DNA from: Treponema sp.
GTDB lineage: Bacteria > Spirochaetota > Spirochaetia > Treponematales > Breznakiellaceae
Direction: 5' to 3'
Assembly (NCBI GenBank): GCA_031288815.1
Contig: JAITQR010000131.1
Coordinates: forward strand, 1 to 13,305
DNA length: 13,305 bases
Within the stretch, counting starts at the first letter, position 1. The number at the start of each line of letters is the position of its first letter. Below are positions 1 through 7,738 of this stretch, piece after piece. Under the pieces are notes generated by a model, which saw only the letters and a list, made by a program, of their open reading frames with translations, did no database searches and had not been told where the DNA came from. A program made the translations under genes and the position numbers.

Positions 1-1505
1 TCCCCCTGGAGCCGGAGGTAGCCCCGGTCGATGAGGTGATCGATGATGAGCCTGATGCGGTGGACGCCGGAATCGGCCATGATCCCCCAGGTGCTGAGGG
101 TATCGAGTTTCGCGTTCAGGATCTTCCTGTCCCTGCTTCCCCGCAGTATGTTTATCACCATGGTCTTGCCCAGGAGCCTCCCCCGCTCCTTAAGCCGGTA
201 CACGCAGGAGAGGATCTTCCGGGCTTCCAGGGTAACGTCGGTGTCTTCGTATTGGGTAAGGCAGTTGGAACAGTTGCCGCAGTAACGGGGGGCCGCCTCC
301 CCGAAGTAGGAAAGGAAGTAGCCCCGGAGGCAGTCCGAAGTGGTGGCGTAGAAGGTCATCCGCTTGAGGAGTTCCAGGTTATGCTCAATTTGTTTTTCGT
401 CCCGTTTTTCATCCTCGTTGATACTGTTGGTGATGAGGTAGGTATTTATCCGTACATCCTGGGGGCTGTAGAGCAGTACGCAGTCCGCCTTCTCCCCGTC
501 CCGTCCCGCCCGTCCCGCCTCCTGGTAGTAGCTTTCCATGTTTTTCGGCATGTTGTAGTGAATCACAAAAGACACATTGGACTTGTCTATTCCCATACCG
601 AAGGCGTTGGTCGCCACCATCAGGGTACAGCGGTCGTAGAGAAAGTCTTCCTGGTTTTTCCGGCGTTCCCCGTCCTCAAGACCCGCGTGGTAACGGGCCG
701 CCGCGTAGCCCCTTGCCAGGAGGAGCCGGTGGATCTCCTCCACCGTTTTCCTGGTGGCGCAGTAAACGATGCCGCTTTTGCCCTTCCGCGCGGTAAGACA
801 GGCAAACAGGGCGGCTTGCCGATCCCGCGGCCGCTGTACCTCAAAATAGAGGTTTGCCCGGTCAAAACCGGTGGTAAGGGTAAAAAATCCCCCATCCGGA
901 TCCTCCGCCGAAGCCGGGGCGGAGGCTTCCGGGGAGAGAAGCCGCCTGATATCGTCCCGCACCCGGGGAGTGGCGGTGGCGGTAAAGGCCGCGGTAAGGG
1001 GCCGGGGTTGGATGCCGCCGATAAATTCGGCTATGCGCAGGTAACTGGGCCGGAAGTCGTGCCCCCACTGGGAAACACAGTGGGCCTCGTCCACCGCCAC
1101 CAGGGGTATGGGCCGTCTTCCCGCAAGGTTAAGGGCCTCCGCCTTCTGCAGGCGCTCCGGGGCGAGGTAGAGGATCTTCAGCTCCCCGGAAAAAATACGG
1201 GCCGTGGTTTGGTTGTATTCGGCGTAGCTCAGGGAACTGTTGAGGCAGGCGGCCGGGATCCCCGCCTCCCCCAGGGCGCTTACCTGATCCTTCATCAGGG
1301 AGATCAGGGGGGAGATAACCACGGTAAGACCCTCAAGCATGAGGGCGGGGATCTGGTAACAGAGGGATTTCCCCGCCCCGGTAGGCATCACCCCCAGCAC
1401 GTCCCGGCCCGCGAGGATCGCGTCGATAAGTTCGGCCTGGCCTGGCCGGAAACCGGTATAGCCGAAGTGGCGCTTAAGCAGGGCGAATTTATCCGGGCCC
1501 CCCAT
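1..1505 (-). CDS. recQ: ATP-dependent DNA helicase RecQ (3' part outside window)
   Basis: Superfamily 2 3'-5' DNA helicase acting in recombination and fork repair. The 501 codons in the window read without a break from ATG at 1505 and run off the left edge, so the C-terminus is missing. Visible motifs: FRPGQ (residues 19-23, motif 0), Walker A PTGAGKS (41-47), DEAH (139-142) followed by the RecQ aromatic loop CVSQWGHDFRPSY, TATAT (175-179), and motif VI QEAGRAGRDG (328-337). The RecQ-specific zinc module is intact, with Cys392, Cys409, Cys412 and Cys415, and the winged-helix RQC region begins at about 420. Whether an HRDC domain follows cannot be seen. The start is well set: an in-frame TAA lies two codons upstream and AAGGA sits 9 nt before the ATG. 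The membrane-protein gene ends 41 bp upstream on the same strand, so co-transcription is plausible. Family assignment is firm. Confidence 0.96.
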   Translation of the reverse strand, partial: MGGPDKFALLKRHFGYTGFRPGQAELIDAILAGRDVLGVMPTGAGKSLCYQIPALMLEGLTVVISPLISLMKDQVSALGEAGIPAACLNSSLSYAEYNQTTARIFSGELKILYLAPERLQKAEALNLAGRRPIPLVAVDEAHCVSQWGHDFRPSYLRIAEFIGGIQPRPLTAAFTATATPRVRDDIRRLLSPEASAPASAEDPDGGFFTLTTGFDRANLYFEVQRPRDRQAALFACLTARKGKSGIVYCATRKTVEEIHRLLLARGYAAARYHAGLEDGERRKNQEDFLYDRCTLMVATNAFGMGIDKSNVSFVIHYNMPKNMESYYQEAGRAGRDGEKADCVLLYSPQDVRINTYLITNSINEDEKRDEKQIEHNLELLKRMTFYATTSDCLRGYFLSYFGEAAPRYCGNCSNCLTQYEDTDVTLEARKILSCVYRLKERGRLLGKTMVINILRGSRDRKILNAKLDTLSTWGIMADSGVHRIRLIIDHLIDRGYLRLQG

Positions 1506-1546
1506 GGTTTAGGATCCTTGCCCGGCGTCGATTCCGGTAAATCGCA

Positions 1547-4069
1547 TTATTCAGTCCGGGGCCGGTCGCGGAACCGCCAGCCCTGATTGGCGGGATAGAG
1601 GATCCCCACCAGGAAATACACGCCCATACCCACCGCCAGGAGAACCGGGAAACCGCCGGACACCGAAAGCAGCCTGGCCAGGGCGCTTCCGGCCACGGAA
1701 AGCCCGCCGTTCATCCCCCAGGCCCAGGGCAAAAGATGGGGCCGGTTCTGCTGGAGGGTGTCAAGACCGTTAGGGTAGGGAACCCCCATAAAGAAGGCTA
1801 CCGGGGCTATGATAAGCAGGGAAACCCATATCCGGGTAAGAAGAGAGGCCGAATGGTAAGGGGCCAGAACCCCGTCCAGGGCCAGGATGTAAAACAGAAG
1901 CCCCCCGGCCACCACCACGCAGGCCAGGGGCACGGTAAAGGATCGGTACTTCTTAACCAGCCCCGAGGCCAGGTTCCCCAGGGCGGAGAAGATCAGCATC
2001 ACGGTGATGACGATACTGGAGGAATAGGTGGGATTAGAGAGAAAAACCCCCAACCGCTGGATAAGGTAGATCTCTATCAGCATATAGCCCAATCCGAGAC
2101 CGGCGTAGTAAAAGATAACCCCCGCCGTTGCCCCGGGATTCTGGAAGAGGGATCGCCGGTAGCCGGCCACGGGTATGATGATGACGATGAAGCCGAAGAT
2201 ACAGGCCTGAACCAACATTCCCAGGATGAGGAGGTAGCCCCATTCCTCGGATATGTCCTCCATCTGATCCAGGTACATGGAGATGTTCCGGAGCTTGAGG
2301 AAACCCGAATAGTAAGGCCGTTCATCCCTGATGGGACGTATGTCAAAAATATACTGATCCTCCACAAGACCGGCCTCCCCGGCAAAAAAAGCCGGGATAG
2401 CCGCCCGGTACATGTCGGCGTTGGTAAAACTTTCCACCGTGGCGGTCTCCTGACCCTCAAAATGGTGGAGGTAGGCCCCCATCAGAATGTCGATATTCCG
2501 CTGGGGCAGTTCCATGTCCGGAACATAGAGGAATTCGAAAGAACGGGTTCGCACAAAGTCGTTAAGGTCGTAAAGTTCCTTTTCGGTAAAGGCGCCGTTT
2601 TTTACCAGAATCGTGGAGGTGGACATGAAAAGCCCAAAGGAGTAGAGGGATTTTTCCGGTTCCTCCATTCCCGATTCCTTCATGGCCCTTATGACGGTAT
2701 TGAGCAGCTTGAGTACGTTCCGGGGAGGATTGAGCCGATCCCAGACGGTGATCGAAAGCACCCCTCCCTCTTTAAGGCTGGAAAAATACTCCTTGAAAGC
2801 CTCCACGGTGTACTTAAAATCCTCCTGGACCGGATAACCCCCGGAATCGGAAAGGCCGATTGAGTCCACCAGGCTTATCTCCACCAGGTTGTATTCCCCC
2901 CCGTGTTCCCGGCACCAGGAACGGCCCTCTCCCTGGAACACGCTGATTTGGCTGGAATTGAGCAGATCCCCGGTAAAACGGACCAGGTTGGGATCTCCCC
3001 GTAAGAGACCGATCATTTCCGGGGAAGGCTCCACAATGTCTATCCGCTGCGCGCCCTTATAGCGGGCAATCTGGGCGTTGATCCCCCCGCTCAGGTTAAC
3101 CAGGAGGACATCGGGCTTATCCAGCATGGTATAGGGAGCCGCCATGGGCAGATAATCCATATAGGCCCGCTCATTTTTCCCCAGGCTCCCCATGACCCCT
3201 ATGGGGCCGGAACCGTCCACAAAAAGCCCCCAGTAAACCTGGGAGGGCATGTGGGGGATCCGCAGGGCCGCGTTATCGGAAAGGCCCGGGGCGAAGTGGA
3301 AATACCGGGAGGCGTAGACATGGTACTCCCCTCCGGGGCCGTAGGAGTGATGCACCAGGAGGGAATCGGGGTACTTCCGCACATAGCTTATGGCTTTAAA
3401 GTCGGAAATCCGGATATCCCCCCAGAAAACAGCGCAAAAGACGGCGCTTAAGGAGCTTACCAGCAGGGCGATAAGCCGGGGCCAGGAAAAATGGAAAGCC
3501 CTGGTTTTCCCGTCCCGTTCCACCGAGGCGAAGAGGGCCGCCAGGATGGAAAGGCCCAGGATGGGAAGGATCAGGTAACGGGGAGGCAGAAAGAACATGA
3601 AGACAATAATAAAAAAGCCTCCCAGCCCGGAACCTACCATGTTCCAGAAGTAGAGCTTCTGGATCTCGTTCCGCAGGGCGATAAAGGCTACCCCGGTAAA
3701 GGCGGCGACAACAAAAAAGGGAAGGCCGTAGATGATGTAGTAGGCCCCGATGAACCAGAGCTGCCGGGAATCGGAGGCAAGAAAAACCGGGTTAAAGGGG
3801 ACAAGCTGGGCCACTATCACCGCCCCCGCCATGAGCAGGGGAAGGCTGATGGCGCAGGCCGACATAATCGGCCCGGCGTGATCGCTTACCCATTTTTCCA
3901 GAAAGGTAATAATTATCCCCGAAAGCCCTATGCCCAAAAGAGCGGTGGAAATAACCAGGGAGCCGAAGTTTGACCAGCCGCCCACGGAAAATACCCGCAT
4001 AACAAAGAGTTCGTAAGCTATGTCCGCGATGGAGATAAAAAACAAGGCTAAAAGCCGGGGATATTTCAT
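1547..4069 (-). CDS. Polytopic membrane protein with spermidine synthase/SAM-methyltransferase-like core
   Basis: An 840-residue protein in three parts. About seven hydrophobic segments come first (roughly residues 8-27, 38-58, 68-90, 108-131, 141-160, 164-182, 198-217). A soluble region follows (about 220-608), then about six or seven more segments (610-634, 648-672, 683-703, 711-730, 745-765, 808-826). The soluble core resembles spermidine synthase: a Rossmann strand VLLVNLSGG (321-329), the acidic end of strand 2 in DIVEPSP (344-350), YNLVEISLVDS (393-403), YTVEAF (420-425) and GGVLSITVWD (435-444). These match a known group of membrane-embedded spermidine-synthase-like proteins, as does RDERPYY near 581-587. 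The glycine loop and the catalytic-aspartate region differ from true aminopropyltransferases, so polyamine synthesis is doubtful and the substrate is unknown. AGGGG lies 6 nt before the ATG. It sits 90 bp downstream of the response regulator and 41 bp upstream of recQ. Confidence 0.85.
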   Translation of the reverse strand: MKYPRLLALFFISIADIAYELFVMRVFSVGGWSNFGSLVISTALLGIGLSGIIITFLEKWVSDHAGPIMSACAISLPLLMAGAVIVAQLVPFNPVFLASDSRQLWFIGAYYIIYGLPFFVVAAFTGVAFIALRNEIQKLYFWNMVGSGLGGFFIIVFMFFLPPRYLILPILGLSILAALFASVERDGKTRAFHFSWPRLIALLVSSLSAVFCAVFWGDIRISDFKAISYVRKYPDSLLVHHSYGPGGEYHVYASRYFHFAPGLSDNAALRIPHMPSQVYWGLFVDGSGPIGVMGSLGKNERAYMDYLPMAAPYTMLDKPDVLLVNLSGGINAQIARYKGAQRIDIVEPSPEMIGLLRGDPNLVRFTGDLLNSSQISVFQGEGRSWCREHGGEYNLVEISLVDSIGLSDSGGYPVQEDFKYTVEAFKEYFSSLKEGGVLSITVWDRLNPPRNVLKLLNTVIRAMKESGMEEPEKSLYSFGLFMSTSTILVKNGAFTEKELYDLNDFVRTRSFEFLYVPDMELPQRNIDILMGAYLHHFEGQETATVESFTNADMYRAAIPAFFAGEAGLVEDQYIFDIRPIRDERPYYSGFLKLRNISMYLDQMEDISEEWGYLLILGMLVQACIFGFIVIIIPVAGYRRSLFQNPGATAGVIFYYAGLGLGYMLIEIYLIQRLGVFLSNPTYSSSIVITVMLIFSALGNLASGLVKKYRSFTVPLACVVVAGGLLFYILALDGVLAPYHSASLLTRIWVSLLIIAPVAFFMGVPYPNGLDTLQQNRPHLLPWAWGMNGGLSVAGSALARLLSVSGGFPVLLAVGMGVYFLVGILYPANQGWRFRDRPRTE

Positions 4070-4108
4070 ACGTACCCCTATTGTAATGAAACAGAGGGCC
4101 CCTCACAA

Positions 4109-4125
4109 CCGGCGCGACACGCCGG
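4109..4125. repeat. Intergenic GC-rich stem-loop
   Basis: A perfect 6-bp inverted repeat (CCGGCG / CGCCGG) with a 5-nt loop lies in the 90-bp gap between the response-regulator stop and the membrane-protein start. The 3' side on the minus strand has no T-run, so I do not call it an intrinsic terminator. It could attenuate or stabilise read-through RNA. The right arm overlaps a 7-bp tandem repeat, CGCCGGA twice, at 4120-4133. Confidence 0.45.
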
Positions 4126-4159
4126 ACGCCGGAGGGAAGAGAGGCCGGTCAGGGGAAAT

Positions 4160-5764
4160 TCAACGCTCCTGGTATTTTGAGGGGGACCGGCCGGTAAGGG
4201 AACGGAACACCCGGCTGAAATAGAACTGATCGCTGAAGCCCACCATGGGGGCAATGTCCTTGATGAGCATGTCCCGGTTTGCCAGATAACCCTTGGCCTT
4301 TTCGATTCTAAGGCCCGTAAGGTAATTGATAAAGGACTGGCCCGAATATTTTCTAAAAAGCCGGCTGAGGTAGGTCTGGGAGATCCCGAAATGGCCGCAC
4401 ATGGATTGAAGGGTAAGGGGTTCGGCCAGGTGGAGGGAGACATATTCCTTGATCAGTTCAAAAAATTCCGGGGTGTCTATTTTGCTTATGTTTCCGCTCC
4501 TGTCCTGAAGCAGCCGGTCAAGAATATCAGAAAAGCTTTCTTTAAGTTCGTCGTAGTTTGTGGCGTAAAAAAAAGCGTCGTCCAGCATAAACTCAAATTC
4601 ATCATCCGGCGCGGCGCTGTTCATCAGGAAACGGGTCCTTTCAAGCAAGAGGCGTATGGATTTTTCAACAGAGAGCTGGGGCCGCTTTTCCTTCCGGCAG
4701 CTCTCAAGAAAATCAAGGAAGAACCCGCGAATCCGGTCGATTTTGGATTCCCGTATATAATGATCCAAAACCCTAAAGGTTTCGCCCCCGGTCCCTCCGG
4801 TTTTCCCGGCCTTTCCGGGAGCCTCTCGCGTCTGGGGGTTTCCGCGCCGCTTCGCGCCATAAAAATCCCGGTTTCCGGGCTCCCGCGAACCTTCGCTTCC
4901 GGGGCGGTTTGCGAGGTTTGGGGTTTTGCGCGCGGAGCGCGACAAGCCGCCGGCCCCCGGCGCGGCGGCGGAAATCACCTGGTTTAGCCCTATGGTCAGG
5001 GAACTGTCCAGGATATTGTAAAGGGATTTAATCGTTTCCGGGAGCTTTTCTATGGGGAAGGGATCGCGGCACAGCACCGTGGTCGCGTAGCCGGGAATCT
5101 CGCCGTGGAGCCAGTTTATCCGCTCAAAGGCTTCCCGGCATCTGACGGAATTGTCCGAACAGATATGGATGCTTTCCATTTCGTCCCGGCCGTACAGGTC
5201 AATGGCTTCTTCGCCCGCCGAGTATTTGAGGCTGTAGACGCCGCCGGAGAAGCGGCTGGGAAGGCCGTTTTTCCTGCTGATCCCTATTGTGTAGGCCGGG
5301 GCGGTAAAATACTTTTCCATTTCCCCCGGCGCTACGGCGCTGTTGTTCAAAAGCCGCCGGATAATGGACAGCCGGTTCCGGCCTATCTGCTCATCCAGGA
5401 GGGGAATGATCCGTTCCAGGGCGGCTCCCAGGGCCGAGGGGGTAACGGGCTTTAAAATATAATCCGCCGCCCCGTGCTGCATGGCGGCGCGGGTATACTC
5501 AAAGTCCGGGTAACCGCTGACGATGATGACCGTCAGATCCGGAAACTCCGCGTGAATACGTTTTAGCAGTTCCAGGCCGTCCATCCGGGGCATCCGTATA
5601 TCCGTGAGGAGCAGGTCCGGTCTTAAGCGCCGGGCCAGCTCAAGGCCCTGGCCGCCGTGTTCGGCGGTTCCGATAAGCTCGAAGCGGGGGCAGTAGAACT
5701 GGATAATATCCCGGATATTTTCCGCGGCCCCCGGCTCGTCCTCGACCAGGATTAGCTTATACAT
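4160..5764 (-). CDS. YesN-like response regulator, receiver plus AraC-type DNA-binding domain
   Basis: A 534-residue transcription regulator, partner of the kinase encoded just upstream. The receiver domain (about 1-125) has acidic Glu8/Asp9, phospho-acceptor Asp55 in LLLTDIRMP, Ser83 and Lys105 in LKP. The C-terminal AraC/XylS domain (about 431-534) has two helix-turn-helix units, LTLQSMCGHFGISQTYLSRLF and IKDIAPMVGFSDQFYFSRVF, ending in the usual GRSPSKY. The central part (130-425) is the poorly conserved linker of YesN proteins and contains a strange Gly/Arg/Pro-rich stretch at 266-328. I start at ATG 5764, giving MYKLILVEDE, the normal receiver opening; a longer frame reaching 5893 only shadows the kinase gene. 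ATGTATAA is shared with the kinase stop (8-bp overlap), and GGAG lies 10 nt upstream, so translational coupling is expected. It likely controls the divergent sugar-transport operon. Confidence 0.93.
   Translation of the reverse strand: MYKLILVEDEPGAAENIRDIIQFYCPRFELIGTAEHGGQGLELARRLRPDLLLTDIRMPRMDGLELLKRIHAEFPDLTVIIVSGYPDFEYTRAAMQHGAADYILKPVTPSALGAALERIIPLLDEQIGRNRLSIIRRLLNNSAVAPGEMEKYFTAPAYTIGISRKNGLPSRFSGGVYSLKYSAGEEAIDLYGRDEMESIHICSDNSVRCREAFERINWLHGEIPGYATTVLCRDPFPIEKLPETIKSLYNILDSSLTIGLNQVISAAAPGAGGLSRSARKTPNLANRPGSEGSREPGNRDFYGAKRRGNPQTREAPGKAGKTGGTGGETFRVLDHYIRESKIDRIRGFFLDFLESCRKEKRPQLSVEKSIRLLLERTRFLMNSAAPDDEFEFMLDDAFFYATNYDELKESFSDILDRLLQDRSGNISKIDTPEFFELIKEYVSLHLAEPLTLQSMCGHFGISQTYLSRLFRKYSGQSFINYLTGLRIEKAKGYLANRDMLIKDIAPMVGFSDQFYFSRVFRSLTGRSPSKYQER
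4781..4969 (-). repeat. GC-rich, hairpin-bearing coding insert with two imperfect repeats
   Basis: This in-frame stretch encodes residues 266-328 of the response regulator, low in complexity and rich in Gly, Arg, Pro, Ala and Lys, unlike the flanking alpha-helical protein. The DNA holds four perfect short inverted repeats: 4805-4819 (CCCGG/CCGGG), 4867-4879 (CCCGG/CCGGG, loop TTT), 4929-4941 (CGCGC/GCGCG, loop GGA) and 4948-4962 (CGCCGG/CCGGCG, loop CCC). Two halves, about 4801-4859 and 4865-4941, look like divergent copies of one unit: a CCCGG hairpin, then a G/T-rich stretch, then a GCGC-rich segment. It resembles palindromic elements inserted in reading frames, as known in Rickettsia, but I recognise no named family. 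Confidence 0.5.
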
Positions 5765-7589
5765 TTTTTTTCGTCTCCATGGCGCCGACGGTGATCGAAG
5801 CCCCCTGCTCAAGATTGCGTATCCGGAAGATCGTGGCGTCACCAAAGATGATATAAAAACGGGCGTAGATATTGAGAAGCCCCATGCCGCCAATATCTAT
5901 TTCCAGATTCCGGTTGCCGTTTTTTACCCTAAGCCTGATACCCCGCATCTTTTGTTCCAGTTCCGCCAGGGTTTCGGCGCTGAATCCGCTGCCGTTATCC
6001 CTCACCTCAATATACCAGCGGCCGTCCCCGGTACCGACAAGGCTCCTTACGGCAATATCCATGACGCCCGTCCCGTCTTTAAAGCCGTGGCTTATGGCGT
6101 TTTCGATGAGGGGCTGGATCACCATCTTGGGGATCATCCGATCCGTTTCGGCGGGATCTGTCTCCACGCGGTAGTTGAGCTTTTGCTGGTACCGGGTCTT
6201 TAAGAGGTAAAGGTAATGTTCCACACATTCCAGCTCTTCCCGAATCGTGACCATGCGGCGGGAAAGTTCCGCGGAATACCTCATCATGGCGGCGAGTTTT
6301 TCGCATATAGCGCAGATCAGTTCGTCTCCGTTGAGGACTCCCCGGTGGGAAAGAACATTCAAGACATTGTAGAGAAAGTGGGGATTTACCTGGGCCTGAA
6401 GGGTGTCGAATTGGGCCTGGAGATGGAGAAGGCTCATCTCTTTTTCCTGGTTTATCGAATAGCTCAGGCGCTTGAGGAGCCGGTTATAGGCCTGGTAGAT
6501 CCAGACAAATTCGTCGTTAGCGTCCTCGAAACTGATGCCCCGGGTAATGTTGTCCAGGCTGGTAAGTTCCATTTTCGCCGCCAGAGTGCTTATAGGGGCG
6601 GTAATCCTGAGGGAAAGGGCGTAGATAAGACCGGCCGATATGAGGCAGGCCAGAAAACAGAGTCCGATTATCATCCGGGTAATATATCCAAACGACGAGT
6701 TCATGCTGTCCCCGGTCCGCATTACCGCGGTATAGGTGTCGGTGTAGGAAGAGTATTGAAGGGCCACAATATCGGAACCGATTCGGAAAGAAAGCGCGTC
6801 CCGCCGGTATTCTTCCAGGACTCCGGAGGGAGCCTCGGCGTCTTCGTCAAGATAGCCCAACAGGATCTTTTCCTCGTCCTCGTTAAACTGTGAAAGAAAA
6901 ACATCGCCCCGGCTGTTGGCGATTCCCACCCGTATCGATCCCGAAGGATCGGGGGTATAAAAATTCTCCAGAACCGTATAAGGCTTCTGCACTTCCAGAT
7001 ATGAGGGAATATTGTTGCCCATAATCAGCCGGATCACGCCGAACACCTTTTGGGGATCTTTCGGATCCCAGGGATCGGCGTAAGGCGGGAGGAGTACCGG
7101 TTTTCCTCCGGCGCTATCAACCAGGGGAAGCCGGTGAAACCATTCCAGATCGGCGCTCCCGTCGGGAACAACTTCCCGCCGGCCGTTGCTGGACAGGATG
7201 TCCCCCAGGGAATTGAAATAATTTATCCGGTGAAAATTGACATCCGACACGTATGTCAGAAGGTTGGAAGCGAGATCCCGTTTCGCCTCCCCAATGTACC
7301 GGGAGCCCCCTTCCCGCCGGGGAACGCGGCCAAGGGTCGTGATGGCCGAAAGGGATTTGGTGTCGGACAAGAGAAATTCGGTTATAAATACCATGGGGCG
7401 GATTGTTTCGTCCAACTGATGGGAAATACTTTCCGCCAAAATGCGTATTTCCTGACAGGCTATCTGTTCAAAGCGCTTGTAACTGAGATGCCTGAAGATA
7501 AGTCCCGCAAGAACGATCAGTGCCGTGACCAGCAGGGAATAGGTGAAAAAAAGCCTTACCTTGAATCTCATGACGGTACCCGTGTGCAT
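5757..7589 (-). CDS. YesM-type sensor histidine kinase
   Basis: A 610-residue inner-membrane kinase of the HisKA_7TM-unrelated, PF06580 (His_kinase) type. It has a TM segment at about 14-33, a large extracytoplasmic sensor region (about 34-303), a second TM at about 305-327, then HAMP (about 328-380). The transmitter has phospho-acceptor His404 in QVNPHFLYN, the N-box IQPLIENAISHG (491-502, Asn497), DNGSG (531-535) and GGMGLLN (567-573). All catalytic motifs are intact. The two possible starts are ATG 7589 and ATG 7571 (MRFKVRLFF); neither has a strong ribosome site, and the second gives a more usual short N-terminus. The stop overlaps the response-regulator start by 8 bp. Kinases of this type beside CUT1 transporters typically sense sugars or the loaded binding protein; the ligand here is not evident from the sequence. 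Confidence 0.94.
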   Translation of the reverse strand: MHTGTVMRFKVRLFFTYSLLVTALIVLAGLIFRHLSYKRFEQIACQEIRILAESISHQLDETIRPMVFITEFLLSDTKSLSAITTLGRVPRREGGSRYIGEAKRDLASNLLTYVSDVNFHRINYFNSLGDILSSNGRREVVPDGSADLEWFHRLPLVDSAGGKPVLLPPYADPWDPKDPQKVFGVIRLIMGNNIPSYLEVQKPYTVLENFYTPDPSGSIRVGIANSRGDVFLSQFNEDEEKILLGYLDEDAEAPSGVLEEYRRDALSFRIGSDIVALQYSSYTDTYTAVMRTGDSMNSSFGYITRMIIGLCFLACLISAGLIYALSLRITAPISTLAAKMELTSLDNITRGISFEDANDEFVWIYQAYNRLLKRLSYSINQEKEMSLLHLQAQFDTLQAQVNPHFLYNVLNVLSHRGVLNGDELICAICEKLAAMMRYSAELSRRMVTIREELECVEHYLYLLKTRYQQKLNYRVETDPAETDRMIPKMVIQPLIENAISHGFKDGTGVMDIAVRSLVGTGDGRWYIEVRDNGSGFSAETLAELEQKMRGIRLRVKNGNRNLEIDIGGMGLLNIYARFYIIFGDATIFRIRNLEQGASITVGAMETKKNV

Positions 7590-7738
7590 TATAGGCCGGG
7601 GTTCTTCCCTTTGTACAGTTTTTTGTGCTGGATATTCAATCTCCCGCTGTTCAATCGTCCATATCCGGGGGGAAAAAACGGAGATATCATATACGGGCAG
7701 GGTTTATACCCTTAAGCCATTCATTGAGGAGGATCAGT
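7590..7738. promoter_or_regulatory. Divergent regulatory region between kinase and sugar-transport operon
   Basis: These 149 bases must hold promoters for both the kinase-regulator pair and the transporter operon. I see no strong sigma-70 promoter in either direction; the best plus-strand pair, TTGTAC (7611-7616) and TATTCA (7633-7638) with a 16-bp spacer, matches consensus at only 3 of 6 bases in each box. That would fit an activator-dependent promoter. A 7-bp direct repeat TTCAATC occurs at 7635-7641 and 7650-7656, and an inverted GGATAT / ATATCC pair (7630-7635, 7661-7666) frames it. These are candidate sites for the AraC-type regulator, as inference only. AGGAGG at 7727-7732 is the ribosome site of the binding-protein gene. 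Confidence 0.4.

Noticed and set aside
36..1586. Long plus-strand open frame of 516 codons opposite recQ
   Set aside because: The minus strand here gives an unbroken RecQ with every helicase and zinc motif. The plus frame is a GC-driven shadow with low-complexity Gly/Pro/Arg composition and no recognisable domain.
1736..2863. Plus-strand open frame of 375 codons
   Set aside because: It is antisense to the membrane protein, whose TM pattern and domain motifs are clear; the antisense product is rich in Gly, His and Lys with no family signs.
4624..4860. Small minus-strand frame beginning MARSGAETPRRE
   Set aside because: It is an alternate frame through the GC-rich insert of the response regulator, with no ribosome site noticed and no recognisable product.
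5765..5893. Longer N-terminus for the response regulator (start at 5893)
   Set aside because: It would put 43 extra residues before the receiver domain, overlapping the catalytic end of the kinase gene in another frame. The ATG at 5764 gives a normal receiver start.
7625..7738. Longer N-terminus for the solute-binding protein (start at 7625)
   Set aside because: It would hide the signal peptide behind 38 residues, while AGGAGG sits right before ATG 7739.
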